A DNA stretch of 64,000 bases from Cognatitamlana onchidii (lineage in GTDB: Bacteria; Bacteroidota; Bacteroidia; Flavobacteriales; Flavobacteriaceae): contig NZ_SRWZ01000001.1 in assembly GCF_004804355.1 (NCBI RefSeq), positions 310,001 through 374,000 of the forward strand, written 5' to 3'. Below are positions 17,123-26,407 of this stretch, in pieces. Under the pieces are notes generated by a model that ran no database searches, was not told where the DNA came from, and was given only the letters and a program-made list of their open reading frames with translations. The translations under genes were made by a program, and so were the position numbers. Positions within the stretch are counted from its first letter, which is position 1. Every line of letters begins with the position of its first letter.

Positions 17123-19324
17123 CTATTTATTGTCTTTTGATAGTTCAAAAGAATCCTTAATAAAATGTGTCATTTTTTTAAATAGGTGTAACCTAGTATT
17201 ACCCCCATAAATACCATGGTTTTTATCGGGATAAATAGCCCATTCAAAAGGTTTATCGGCTTGAATTAAGGCTTCTGCAAGCCGCATGGTATTTTGAACA
17301 TGCACATTATCATCTGCCGAACCATGTACCAATAAAAAATCCCCTTTTAGTTTGTTTACATGATTTAAAGGAGAGTTATCATCATAACCTGATGGGTTTT
17401 CTTGAGGTGTTGTTAAATAACGTTCTGTGTAAATGGTATCATAGAAACGCCAGCTCGTTACGGGTGCCACGGCAATAGCCATGGAGAACACGTCATTGCC
17501 TTGAAACAAGCAATTACTACTCATAAAACCACCATAACTCCAACCCCATATTCCGATTCTTTCGCTGTCTATATAGGGTAATTCCCCTAATTGCTTAGCT
17601 GCCTGAATTTGATCTTGCACCTCGTACTTCCCTAGCTCATTTTGGGTTATCTTTTTAAACTCTGCGCCTTTAAAACCAGTTCCTCTACCATCTATACAAA
17701 CTACAACAATCCCTTCTTGCGCCAATAATTGATACCAGTAATCATTTGCACTATACCATTGATTGGCCACTTCTTGAGACCCTGGCCCTGAATACTGTGC
17801 CATAAGTAGAGGATACTCCTTCGTTTCATCAAAATCATTTGGTTTTATAGTCCACATATTCAATTCCTGCCCATTAACATTTAATGTGCCAAAATCTTTT
17901 TTAGAAAACGCATAGTCTTTAATGGTCTCTGCAACATTTGAATTATCTTTTATTTTTTTAACTAACTCACCCGTCTTTGCTTTATGAAGTGTATAGCTTG
18001 TGGGAGACTTTGCACTGGAGTGCGTGTTAATAAAAAAGGAGAAATCTGCACTAAAATCGGCTGCATTGGTTCCCCCGTTCTTTGTTAATCTGGTCTTATT
18101 TCGACCATTCAATTTTATAGCGTAAACATCTCTGTTGATAGAACCGTTTTCTACAGATTGGTAAAATACGGTTTTATTCTTCTCGTCAAAACCATAATAA
18201 TCTGTAACCTCCCAATTACCCTTTGTAACCTGAGTGATTAATTTTCCATCGCTTTTGTAATGATAAATATGATTATAGCCATCTTGCTCACTGGTCCAAA
18301 TAAAACTATTGTCCTCTAAAAAGGTAAGGTAATCAGTTACTTCAACATAAGCTTTGTCTTTATCCTGGAGTACCAAACTGGCGATATTCTCTTTGGTATT
18401 AAACATCCAAAGGTCTAATTCATTTTGGTGTCTATTTACATATTGCGCACTAAGCACATTGGTATTATTGGTCCATTTAATTCTCGGAATATAAAAATCA
18501 TTATAATCCCTAGTGGGCTTTAATTCGGTAAGGGTATCTAAATTTAGGTCGTAAACATGCAAAGACACTTCTGCATTAGACTCTCCAGCCTTTGGGTATT
18601 TAAAAACTTCTTGTGTTTGGTATAATCCTTCACCATAAACATCCATAGAAAACTCCGGTACCTCAGTTTCATCAAACCTTATAAAAGCTATTTTATTACC
18701 CGCAGTATTCCAATCGAAAGCCTTTACGATAGAAAATTCTTCTTCATATACCCAATCTGCAATACCATTTATAATCTTGTTCTTCTCCCCATCAAAGGTT
18801 ATTTGTGTTATATTACCACTGTTTAAGTCCTTTATAAACAAATTATTCTCTTTTGCAAAAGCCAGCTTAGTACCATCTGGCGAAAATGTTGGCTCTTGAA
18901 TCCTATCCTCAGAAATTAATTCTAAGGTTTTTGTTTGTACATTATAAACAAAGTAATGTCCTTGAGAAGACCTTCTATAAATAGATTCCTCATCCGAGGT
19001 TAGAATCACTTTTTGCTCATCGCTACTAAATGTGTAACTAATAAAATAAGGCATAGCCTCTAAATCTTTGGAACTTACAATAGTATGCGTTTTTTCCAAA
19101 GTTTTATAATCATATACATCAATAGAAGTACTCCTGCTAACTCTATCAAAATTTAATACTGAATACTGTTTGCCGTTTTTCATGGAATGCAAAACATCCA
19201 AATATTGTTGTCTAAAAGTTCCGTTCTTCCAAATGTCTTCTAGAGTAATTTCCTTAGTTTGCGCAGATATTAATGAAGTTATAAAAAGACAAACACAAAA
19301 GGAGAATTTTAAGTATTTCATCAA
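17123..19324 (-). CDS. S9B dipeptidyl peptidase IV
   Basis: Exported serine peptidase that removes X-Pro (X-Ala) dipeptides from peptide N-termini. The signal peptide ends LISAQ (about residue 22). The N-terminal beta-propeller includes WVYEEEF, the double-Glu motif that binds the substrate amine. The alpha/beta hydrolase domain has GWSYGG with Ser596, HGSADDNVH with Asp671, and KNHGIYGG with His703, so the triad is complete. 733 aa, normal length. It is the first gene of an operon with two POT transporters, which fits a peptide scavenging route: cut in the periplasm, then import the dipeptides. Confidence 0.94.
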   Translation of the reverse strand: MMKYLKFSFCVCLFITSLISAQTKEITLEDIWKNGTFRQQYLDVLHSMKNGKQYSVLNFDRVSRSTSIDVYDYKTLEKTHTIVSSKDLEAMPYFISYTFSSDEQKVILTSDEESIYRRSSQGHYFVYNVQTKTLELISEDRIQEPTFSPDGTKLAFAKENNLFIKDLNSGNITQITFDGEKNKIINGIADWVYEEEFSIVKAFDWNTAGNKIAFIRFDETEVPEFSMDVYGEGLYQTQEVFKYPKAGESNAEVSLHVYDLNLDTLTELKPTRDYNDFYIPRIKWTNNTNVLSAQYVNRHQNELDLWMFNTKENIASLVLQDKDKAYVEVTDYLTFLEDNSFIWTSEQDGYNHIYHYKSDGKLITQVTKGNWEVTDYYGFDEKNKTVFYQSVENGSINRDVYAIKLNGRNKTRLTKNGGTNAADFSADFSFFINTHSSAKSPTSYTLHKAKTGELVKKIKDNSNVAETIKDYAFSKKDFGTLNVNGQELNMWTIKPNDFDETKEYPLLMAQYSGPGSQEVANQWYSANDYWYQLLAQEGIVVVCIDGRGTGFKGAEFKKITQNELGKYEVQDQIQAAKQLGELPYIDSERIGIWGWSYGGFMSSNCLFQGNDVFSMAIAVAPVTSWRFYDTIYTERYLTTPQENPSGYDDNSPLNHVNKLKGDFLLVHGSADDNVHVQNTMRLAEALIQADKPFEWAIYPDKNHGIYGGNTRLHLFKKMTHFIKDSFELSKDNK

Positions 19325-19445
19325 AAAAAATATTTATTTCATAAAGCGATGTCAAGATTACTAAAAATTCTTCAAAAAAACACATTTATTAACACTTAAA
19401 TGGCCCGATTTTAAAAGATTTCATTACAAATTAATACCAAGATAG

Positions 19446-19453
19446 TATCTTTG
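19446..19453 (+). promoter_or_regulatory. -7 promoter box of the HMG-CoA reductase operon
   Basis: TATCTTTG is an exact TAnnTTTG match, 18 bases before the ATG at 19472. A -33 element is not obvious in the AT-rich stretch upstream. Confidence 0.6.
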
Positions 19454-19471
19454 CGTTACAAATTAAAATCT

Positions 19472-20800
19472 ATGAGTAAATCTATTGCCGGCTTTTCAAA
19501 ATTGTCAAAATCAAAGAAAATTGACTGGATTGTTGACACTTATTTTTCTAATGGTGAAACTGCTAAAAATGTTTTAAAACAATACTGGAATAGTGATGAA
19601 AAACTACAACAACTCCATGATGAGTTTATAGAAAATACAATAACCAACTATTACTTACCCTTGGGGGTGGCTCCTAATTTTTTAATTAATAACAGGATGT
19701 ACACCATCCCTATGGCGATAGAAGAAAGCTCTGTTGTTGCTGCAGCCAGTAAAGCTGCAAAATTTTGGCTTGATAGAGGTGGCTTTAAAACCAAGGTAAT
19801 TTCAACAACAAAAATTGGTCAGGTTCACTTTTCTTTTTTAGGTGATTTTAAAAAACTTGAAGCTTTTTTTAATCATATAAAACCAAAGCTATATTCCGAT
19901 TCTGAAAACATCACTAAAAATATGACCAAGCGTGGTGGTGGAATTGTTTCTATTGAATTGAGAAACAAAACAACCGATATCCCAAACTACTACCAACTTC
20001 ATGTATCTTTTGAAACGCTTGATGCTATGGGTGCTAACTTTATAAATTCTTGTTTAGAACAGTTTGCTAAAACCTTAAAATCTGAAGCTTTAGACTACAA
20101 GGTGTTTTCTGAAAATGAAAGGCAAATTGATATTATCATGAGTATTTTATCAAACTATGTTCCTAACTGTTTGGTAAGAGCCGAAGTGAGTTGCAAAGTG
20201 GAAGAACTTGCAGAAAGTAATGGAATATCAGGAGATGCCTTTGCAAAAAAGTTTGTTCAGGCTGTAAATATTGCGGAGGTAGAACCTTACAGAGCGGTTA
20301 CCCACAATAAAGGTGTTATGAACGGTATTGACGCCGTTATTTTAGCAACAGGTAATGACTTTAGAGCCGTTGAAGCTGGTGTGCATGCGTATGCTGCTAG
20401 AAATGGTCAATACAGTAGTTTAACGCATGCCAAAATTGAGAATGGCATTTTTAAATTTTGGACAGAAATACCTTTAGCTCTGGGAACTGTTGGCGGTCTT
20501 ACAGGGTTACACCCATTAGTAAAACTTGCTTTAGAAATGCTACATAACCCTTCTGCAAAAGAACTTATGGAAATAGTAGCCGTAGCCGGATTGGCACAAA
20601 ACTTTGCTGCTTTACGATCCCTTACTACCACTGGTATTCAACAAGGCCACATGAAAATGCATTTAATGAATATTTTAAATCAGTTTGAAGCTACCAAAGA
20701 CGAAAAACAAACTTTAACGACTTATTTTAAGGATCAAACAGTATCTCACAATGCGGTGATTGAAGCCTTAAATAAACTAAGACAAAACATTGAAAAGTAA
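19472..20800 (+). CDS. Hydroxymethylglutaryl-CoA reductase (class II type)
   Basis: Converts HMG-CoA to mevalonate, the committed step of the mevalonate route to isoprenoids. Class II features: ENTITNYYLPLGVAPNFLIN at about residues 54-73, the catalytic Glu in MAIEESSVVAAAS (84/85), Lys280 in HNKGVMNGIDAV, Asp296 in ATGNDFRAVEAG, and LALGTVGGLTGLHP. 442 aa, normal for the class. The frame extends upstream to a TTG, but those codons overlap the promoter box, so the ATG at 19472 is used. The following kinase gene overlaps it by 11 bases, so they are coupled. Class II enzymes can run catabolically, but here the neighbour supports biosynthesis. Confidence 0.93.
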   Translation: MSKSIAGFSKLSKSKKIDWIVDTYFSNGETAKNVLKQYWNSDEKLQQLHDEFIENTITNYYLPLGVAPNFLINNRMYTIPMAIEESSVVAAASKAAKFWLDRGGFKTKVISTTKIGQVHFSFLGDFKKLEAFFNHIKPKLYSDSENITKNMTKRGGGIVSIELRNKTTDIPNYYQLHVSFETLDAMGANFINSCLEQFAKTLKSEALDYKVFSENERQIDIIMSILSNYVPNCLVRAEVSCKVEELAESNGISGDAFAKKFVQAVNIAEVEPYRAVTHNKGVMNGIDAVILATGNDFRAVEAGVHAYAARNGQYSSLTHAKIENGIFKFWTEIPLALGTVGGLTGLHPLVKLALEMLHNPSAKELMEIVAVAGLAQNFAALRSLTTTGIQQGHMKMHLMNILNQFEATKDEKQTLTTYFKDQTVSHNAVIEALNKLRQNIEK

Positions 20801-21701
20801 ACACTTTTACAGCCATGGTAAACTACTTATTTCTGGTGAATATGTGGTATTAGATGGCGCCAAAGCTTTAGCGTTACCAACTAAATTTGGGCAATCATTA
20901 GATGTAAAAACCCATAATGAATCGCTCATAAAATGGAAAAGCTACGACCATAATGGGAACATTTGGTTTCAAGATATCTTTGAATATAGAGACAATCAGG
21001 TTTTTAGTTTGCATAACAATGAGGCCTCCAAACGGCTGGAACAGATACTTAATGCAGCGATGCAATTGAACCCTGAATTTTTAAAGACTCAAGATGGATT
21101 ACGAATTGAAACTTCATTAACATTTCCCACCAATTGGGGCTTAGGCACCTCATCAACTTTAATAAATAATATTGGGCAATGGGCAAAAGTGAATTCTTAT
21201 GAACTACTAAGTAATACATTTGGCGGTAGCGGTTACGATATTGCCTGTGCCCAAAATAATTCAGCGATCACATACCGTATTGAAAATAACTTGCCAATTG
21301 TAAACAAAGTAAATTTTAACCCTAGCTTTATTCAACACTTATACTTTATTCATTTAAATAAAAAACAAAATAGTCGAGATGGCATAGCGTCTTATCAAAG
21401 TAAGAAGGAAAATATTTCTGATGTTCTTCCTGACATAAACGAGATCACAGCAAAAATGATTGAAGCCGAAACACTAGAAGAATTTGAAAAACTAGTAGCA
21501 AAGCACGAAGTATTAATTGCAAACGTTACCAATCAAACACCTGTAAAATCTCTATTGTTTAATGATTTTAAAGGGCAAATTAAAAGTTTAGGAGCTTGGG
21601 GAGGTGACTTTGTATTGGCTACTTCTAAAGAAGACCCAAGGTCTTATTTTCATGCAAAAGGTTTTAAAACAGTTATTCCGTTTACCGACATGATACTATA
21701 G
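20790..21701 (+). CDS. GYDIA-type GHMP kinase (mevalonate pathway candidate)
   Basis: A GHMP-fold small-molecule kinase of 303 aa. The N-terminal HGKLLISGEYVVLDGAKALA is the substrate-site block, NWGLGTSSTL (about residues 115-124) is the phosphate-binding loop, and SGYDIACAQ (147-155) names the subfamily. It starts TTG inside the last codons of HMG-CoA reductase; no in-frame ATG precedes the conserved block, so TTG is forced. Tight coupling with HMG-CoA reductase points to mevalonate kinase or phosphomevalonate kinase activity, but I cannot tell which. The canonical acid residue and C-terminal motif 3 are weak by eye. Confidence 0.85.
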   Translation: MKSKHFYSHGKLLISGEYVVLDGAKALALPTKFGQSLDVKTHNESLIKWKSYDHNGNIWFQDIFEYRDNQVFSLHNNEASKRLEQILNAAMQLNPEFLKTQDGLRIETSLTFPTNWGLGTSSTLINNIGQWAKVNSYELLSNTFGGSGYDIACAQNNSAITYRIENNLPIVNKVNFNPSFIQHLYFIHLNKKQNSRDGIASYQSKKENISDVLPDINEITAKMIEAETLEEFEKLVAKHEVLIANVTNQTPVKSLLFNDFKGQIKSLGAWGGDFVLATSKEDPRSYFHAKGFKTVIPFTDMIL

Positions 21702-21703
21702 GC

Positions 21704-22696
21704 ATGTTTAACTATAATATTTTCATAAAAATTAGTATTTTTCTTTGCTTTTGTTGCGCTACAGGTATTCAAAATGGATATGCTCAGGTGGATAAAACAC
21801 CAAGATATGCCGTTGAAATTTCGTCAGACAATGATGCCTTTGCTCTTTGGGATAATCTCGATAGGTATTATACATTTGGTATTGGCCCAAAGTTTTACTT
21901 AAAGACACCTCATTTTCTTGGTTTACAAAACTGGTTTAAAAAGAAAAACGATTATTTCTTTAGTTTTGGGCTGCGATCCGAAGGTTACACTCCAACCAGA
22001 CAATCTTATGACGGCCTCACTATAGCTTCAGATTCACTTTCCTTTGAAAGGCCTTTTGCAGGTCTACTTTATGGCACTCTTGAAGCCAACTACATATTTA
22101 AACGTTCCTTTGTAAAAACTGAGTTGCTTCTTGGAGTTATGGGACCATCTGCCTTTGCCCAAGAAATTCAAAATTGGTTACACAGTCAATTACCTACTAG
22201 CGATGAAGTGGAAGGTTGGGAATATCAAATACCCGATCAGGTCATTATTAACTTTAATATTCAAGGCGCATACACCCTTCATAATTTTGCTGATTGGTTT
22301 GATGTTTACACATCTGGTGAAGCCCGCTTTGGCAATCTATATATCGACGCTTCTCCTTTAATTGGACTAAGAATAGGTAAATTCGAATCAATTTCAAAGT
22401 CATCTGTTTTCAATAACCACCTTTTAGCACCGCTTCAGGTTAAAGAAATTTTCTTCAGAAGTTCCTTTGCCGGCACCTTTGCTCTGTTTAACGGAACGGC
22501 TCAGGGCAACCTTTTTAACAACGACTTTCCTTACGCTTTAGATAATATCAACAATTTCCATACCACCATATCGAATGGTATATTCATAAGTTTTAATCGC
22601 GTTTCCCTGAGTTATGATAACATTTTTACTTTTGGCAAAGTTAACAAAGGGGCTCAACACATATATGGTAAAATAGATTTTAAGTACCGGTTTTAA
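21704..22696 (+). CDS. Lipid A deacylase LpxR family outer-membrane protein
   Basis: A 330-residue exported beta-barrel of the LpxR/DUF2219 family. The signal region ends GYAQ (about residue 28). The family block ISSDNDAFALWDNLDRYYTFG (about residues 39-59) holds the Asn43-Asp44 pair; GPSAFAQEIQNWLHSQL carries the expected catalytic His160, and the second half has ARFGNLYIDASPLIGLRIG. LpxR removes the 3'-linked acyloxyacyl chain of lipid A at the outer membrane. The gene starts two bases after the GHMP kinase stop and ends just before a terminator, so it shares that operon. Substrate in this lineage is inferred from the family. Confidence 0.85.
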   Translation: MFNYNIFIKISIFLCFCCATGIQNGYAQVDKTPRYAVEISSDNDAFALWDNLDRYYTFGIGPKFYLKTPHFLGLQNWFKKKNDYFFSFGLRSEGYTPTRQSYDGLTIASDSLSFERPFAGLLYGTLEANYIFKRSFVKTELLLGVMGPSAFAQEIQNWLHSQLPTSDEVEGWEYQIPDQVIINFNIQGAYTLHNFADWFDVYTSGEARFGNLYIDASPLIGLRIGKFESISKSSVFNNHLLAPLQVKEIFFRSSFAGTFALFNGTAQGNLFNNDFPYALDNINNFHTTISNGIFISFNRVSLSYDNIFTFGKVNKGAQHIYGKIDFKYRF

Positions 22697-22697
22697 A

Positions 22698-22740
22698 CAC
22701 AAAAAAAACTCATCAATCAAATGATTCATGAGGTTTTTGT
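22698..22740. terminator. Bidirectional intrinsic terminator (LpxR-like gene / tRNA-Pro)
   Basis: CTCATCAATC (22709-22718) pairs with GATTCATGAG (22723-22732) with one mismatch and an AAAT loop. Five Ts follow on the plus strand and eight on the minus strand, so it can stop both the LpxR operon and the tRNA. Confidence 0.85.
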
Positions 22741-22814
22741 CGGGGTGGCAGGATTCGAACCTGCGACCTCCGCGTCCCAAACGCGGCGCGATAACCGGGC
22801 TACGCTACACCCCG
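22741..22814 (-). tRNA. tRNA-Pro (anticodon TGG)
   Basis: The minus strand folds as a 74-nt tRNA: acceptor CGGGGTG pairing with CACCCCG, anticodon stem CCGCG/CGCGG with loop TTTGGGA (anticodon TGG), and a T arm with GGTTCGAATCC. The 3' CCA is not encoded. A -7 box lies upstream at 22839-22846 and a terminator directly downstream, so it is a single-tRNA transcript. Confidence 0.97.
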
Positions 22815-22838
22815 ATTCTGGTTATCTCTAACGGGATG

Positions 22839-22846
22839 CAAATATA
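22839..22846 (-). promoter_or_regulatory. -7 promoter box of tRNA-Pro
   Basis: Minus strand TATATTTG, an exact TAnnTTTG match 25 bases upstream of the mature tRNA 5' end. The -33 element is unclear. Confidence 0.55.
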
Positions 22847-22956
22847 TATCTTTTTATCAATTACCCTATTCTTATTTTTTATTTTTTTTAACTAAAACCC
22901 TATTTAACTATTCTTGCTTAAAATTGTATCTTCAATTAATATTTAGACGTCCTTAA

Positions 22957-25257
22957 ATGACTACCCATACTTTAAAACCATTACTCTTCATATTATTCCT
23001 AATAAGTCTATTAAGTCATAGTCAAGAGTTGAATACAATTAGGATAATAGACCAAGAAGATAAATTTGTTTTACCCAAGGTAACCATAATTAATCAATCT
23101 ACTAAAGATACGACATTCACAAATTATAACGGTAGTTTTACAACGGCTACCCCAGGTAAATACGTGTTCAAAAAAGACGGGTATATTTTAAAACATCAAA
23201 ACATCAATGATTCAAAATTACAAATTGTGGAACTTCAAAAAAATCCAGCACAATTAAATGAAGTAATTGTTAATTCTAATCAAATTCCTACTAAACTAAA
23301 AAAATCGGTAAATTCCTTAAGTTTAATCTCTGCATATGATATTGATCTGGGTAATAATGTGGATATGCCTCAAACCCTTAACAGAGCATCAGGAATCTTT
23401 ATGCAGACAGGAGCTTTAAACACAAATAGGATAACTATTAGGGGGATTGGTTCCAGAAATTTATTTGGTACAGCGAAGCTAAGAGCATACTTTAAGGACA
23501 TTCCTTTAACAAATGGCAGTGGAGAAACGAGTATAGAAGATTTTGAATTAGGTGCTATTTCAAAATTTGAAATAATAAAAGGAGCTGGTTCAACTGCCTA
23601 TGGAGCAGGATTAGGCGGAACCATACATATTACACCAAAAAATGGACAATTCAACATGGCTAAAGCAGCAAGCGAACTAAGTGCTGGGTCTTTTGGTTTA
23701 CTAAAAGGTCTTTTAAGCTTTAACTATGGCTCCAAAAAAGAAGATATAAGTACAATTTATAGCATTACGCATAGCGATGGATATCGTGAAAACAATAATT
23801 ATGACAGACAAACATTTACCTTTAGCTCCAATCACTTTATTAATGGAAGCAATCAAATATCATTACTCTTTAGCTATGTAGATTTGAAGGCCTTTATCCC
23901 CAGCTCCTTAAATGAAGATGATTACCGAAACAATCCTCAATCGGCGGCATTTTCATGGAAGAACGCAAAAGGTCATGAAGATTTCAAAAGAGGCATCATA
24001 GGATTATCTTGGGAACATGATTATAGTTTTAAAACCAAACAAGTTACTAGTTTGTTTTCATCATTAAGAGATGCTTATGAGGCAAGGCCGTTTAATATTT
24101 TAGAAGAAAATACAAGAGCGTTAGGATTAAGAACTAAAATAGCAAGTAAGTTCAACCTCTTTGAAAACACCCTCAATTATGTTGTAGGTTTTGAAATTTT
24201 CAATGACCAATACAAACATCAAACCTTTCAAAATTTATATCAAGATTTTCCCCCTGGCACAGGAAGCGTAAAAGGTGATGCCTTATCCAATTATAAAGAG
24301 CAGCGCTCCTATTACAATTTCTTCTTAGATTCAAACTATGCAATAAGCGCTAAAACAACTCTTGTTTTTGGGATAAACATGAATCAAACTTTTTTTAGTC
24401 TAGAAGATCGTTTTCCTGCTACTTCAGAAAACCCTGATCAATCCGGAGACTTTAAGTTCAATATTATAGCCTCTCCAAAATTTGGTGTTTCATATGAAAT
24501 TACAGATAAGCTAAGTATCTACTCAAATGTTAGTCATGGCTTCTCCCCTATTTCTTTGGAAGAAACACTGCTCCCCAATGGCCTTATAAACAACAACATT
24601 AAACCTGAGACTGGATGGAATTATGAACTGGGCACACGAGGTACATTAATCAATAACAAATTAAACTTTCAGGCTTCTATATTTCGTATGGATGTAAAGA
24701 ATCTCTTGGTTCCGCGACGTACAGATTTAGACGAATTTATTGGTATTAATGCCGGAAGAACCCAACATGATGGTCTTGAATTAAATATGAATTATAACAT
24801 AATTAATACTAGCACTGTAACACTAGATTCTTTTTTAAGCTATACACTAAACGCCTTTTCGTTCAAAGAATTTATTGATGACGATGCTGATTACTCTGGA
24901 AACGATTTAACTGGTGTTCCTGCAGAGGTTTTTAACATTGGCTTTGTATGCGAGTCGCGAGAAGGTGTCTATGCAAACGTCACTCATCAGTATGTAGGAC
25001 AAATTCCAATAACAGATAGCAACAATATTTACACGAAAAGCTACAGCCTAACAAACTGTAAATTAGGCTTTAAAAGGATTCTTAACAAAAGTATAAATAT
25101 TAATGTTTTTTTAGGTATAAATAATATCTTTGATGAAGCCTATGCATCCCAGGTATTAATAAATGCATCAAGTTTTGGTGGCAATGCGCCAAGATATTAT
25201 TATCCTGGTAACCCAGTTAACTATTACGGCGGCATCAATTTAGGTCTTAAATTCTAA
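22957..25257 (+). CDS. TonB-dependent outer-membrane receptor
   Basis: A 766-residue TonB-dependent receptor. Signal peptide to about residue 22 (LLSHSQ). Residues about 25-95 form a carboxypeptidase-regulatory-like beta domain (TFTNYNGSFTTATPGKYVF). The plug spans about 105-225 and has ITIRGIGSRNLFGTAKLRAYF, DIPLTNGSGETSIEDF and FEIIKGAGSTAYGAGLGGTI. The barrel follows and ends in Phe (GGINLGLKF), as outer-membrane barrels do. It is not a SusC: there is no SusD partner. The next genes are a PQQ sugar dehydrogenase and a cytochrome c, which suggests cofactor (PQQ) or metal uptake rather than glycans. A TATCTTCA element (22927-22934) is a possible -7 box. Confidence 0.92.
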   Translation: MTTHTLKPLLFILFLISLLSHSQELNTIRIIDQEDKFVLPKVTIINQSTKDTTFTNYNGSFTTATPGKYVFKKDGYILKHQNINDSKLQIVELQKNPAQLNEVIVNSNQIPTKLKKSVNSLSLISAYDIDLGNNVDMPQTLNRASGIFMQTGALNTNRITIRGIGSRNLFGTAKLRAYFKDIPLTNGSGETSIEDFELGAISKFEIIKGAGSTAYGAGLGGTIHITPKNGQFNMAKAASELSAGSFGLLKGLLSFNYGSKKEDISTIYSITHSDGYRENNNYDRQTFTFSSNHFINGSNQISLLFSYVDLKAFIPSSLNEDDYRNNPQSAAFSWKNAKGHEDFKRGIIGLSWEHDYSFKTKQVTSLFSSLRDAYEARPFNILEENTRALGLRTKIASKFNLFENTLNYVVGFEIFNDQYKHQTFQNLYQDFPPGTGSVKGDALSNYKEQRSYYNFFLDSNYAISAKTTLVFGINMNQTFFSLEDRFPATSENPDQSGDFKFNIIASPKFGVSYEITDKLSIYSNVSHGFSPISLEETLLPNGLINNNIKPETGWNYELGTRGTLINNKLNFQASIFRMDVKNLLVPRRTDLDEFIGINAGRTQHDGLELNMNYNIINTSTVTLDSFLSYTLNAFSFKEFIDDDADYSGNDLTGVPAEVFNIGFVCESREGVYANVTHQYVGQIPITDSNNIYTKSYSLTNCKLGFKRILNKSININVFLGINNIFDEAYASQVLINASSFGGNAPRYYYPGNPVNYYGGINLGLKF

Positions 25258-25277
25258 GTAAAACTAAATTACCAACA

Positions 25278-26405
25278 ATGAAAAACTTTATAAGTACTCT
25301 GTTTTTTTTAACAATTACATTAGTTTCATGTGCTCAACCAGCCGAATCTGAAATAAAAGCAGATGCACCTGAAACTATGAATTATGAACTTGAGGTAGTT
25401 ATACCAGAATTAACCAATCCTTGGGGCATGGTATTCTTACCAGACGATAGCATCCTGTTTACAGAAAAATCAGGTTCGCTTTTTCTTTTTCAGGATGGAT
25501 TAAAAACAGTTATTGAAGACTTACCCGAGATTTATGTTCGTGGCCAAGGCGGATTGTTAGATGTTGAATTGCATCCAAGATATAAAGAAAACGGCTGGAT
25601 TTATCTGTCATACGCTTCTCCAGAGGGTAAAGAGGAAGGTGGGCATACGGCTATTATGCGTGCCAAATTAAACGGTAACAAGTTGACTAACAAAGAATTA
25701 CTATACAAAGCTGTTCCCAATACAAAAAAAGGTCAGCACTGGGGCTCTCGTATTGAGTTTGACCATGCAGGTTATTTATATTTTTCGATTGGAGAACGCG
25801 GTCAACGTGATGTAAATCCGCAAGATATTACAAAAGATGGCGGGAAAATTTATAGATTATTTGATGATGGCCGAATCCCTGACGACAATCCTTTTGTAGA
25901 CATTAACAATGCAAAAAAAGCCATTTATAGTTATGGCCACAGAAACCCTCAAGGTCTTGTAATACACCCTGAAACAGGAGTTCTTTGGGAACATGAACAC
26001 GGACCAAAAGGAGGGGATGAGATTAATATTATTGAAAAAGGCAAAAATTATGGATGGCCTGTCATTTCTTATGGCGTAAACTACAGTGGTACAAAATTTA
26101 CTGATATTACGGAAAAAGAAGGTATGGAGCAACCTGTTTTTTATTGGACACCGTCTATAGCGCCTTGTGGTATGACATTCGTTACGTCTGATAAATATCC
26201 AGAATGGAAAGGTGATTTACTTGTTGGCTCCTTAAAGTTTAAATACTTAGAACGTTTAGTACTTCAAGACAATAAGGTAATTAAACGTGAAAAATTGTTT
26301 GAAAATACACAAGATGTTAGAAATGTAAGACAAGCACCAGATGGCTATATTTATTTTAGCATGGAAGGAACTGGTATTGTAAAAATTATTCCTAAAAAAC
26401 AGTAA
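25278..26405 (+). CDS. PQQ-dependent sugar dehydrogenase (Asd/GSDH family), lipoprotein
   Basis: A six-bladed beta-propeller quinoprotein of 375 aa that oxidises aldose sugars at C1 in the periplasm. The signal ends LTITLVSC, a lipobox with Cys18. Family blocks are NPWGMVFLPDDSILFTEKSG, GGLLDVELHP, HWGSRIEFDHAGYLYFSIGE, the PQQ/Ca region YGHRNPQGLVIHP, and GPKGGDEINIIEKGKNYGWP. This pattern is closer to E. coli YliI (aldose sugar dehydrogenase) than to Acinetobacter GdhB. It lies 20 bases after the TonB receptor and 2 before a cytochrome c, the likely electron acceptor. No PQQ synthesis genes are visible here. Confidence 0.92.
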   Translation: MKNFISTLFFLTITLVSCAQPAESEIKADAPETMNYELEVVIPELTNPWGMVFLPDDSILFTEKSGSLFLFQDGLKTVIEDLPEIYVRGQGGLLDVELHPRYKENGWIYLSYASPEGKEEGGHTAIMRAKLNGNKLTNKELLYKAVPNTKKGQHWGSRIEFDHAGYLYFSIGERGQRDVNPQDITKDGGKIYRLFDDGRIPDDNPFVDINNAKKAIYSYGHRNPQGLVIHPETGVLWEHEHGPKGGDEINIIEKGKNYGWPVISYGVNYSGTKFTDITEKEGMEQPVFYWTPSIAPCGMTFVTSDKYPEWKGDLLVGSLKFKYLERLVLQDNKVIKREKLFENTQDVRNVRQAPDGYIYFSMEGTGIVKIIPKKQ

Positions 26406-26407
26406 TT

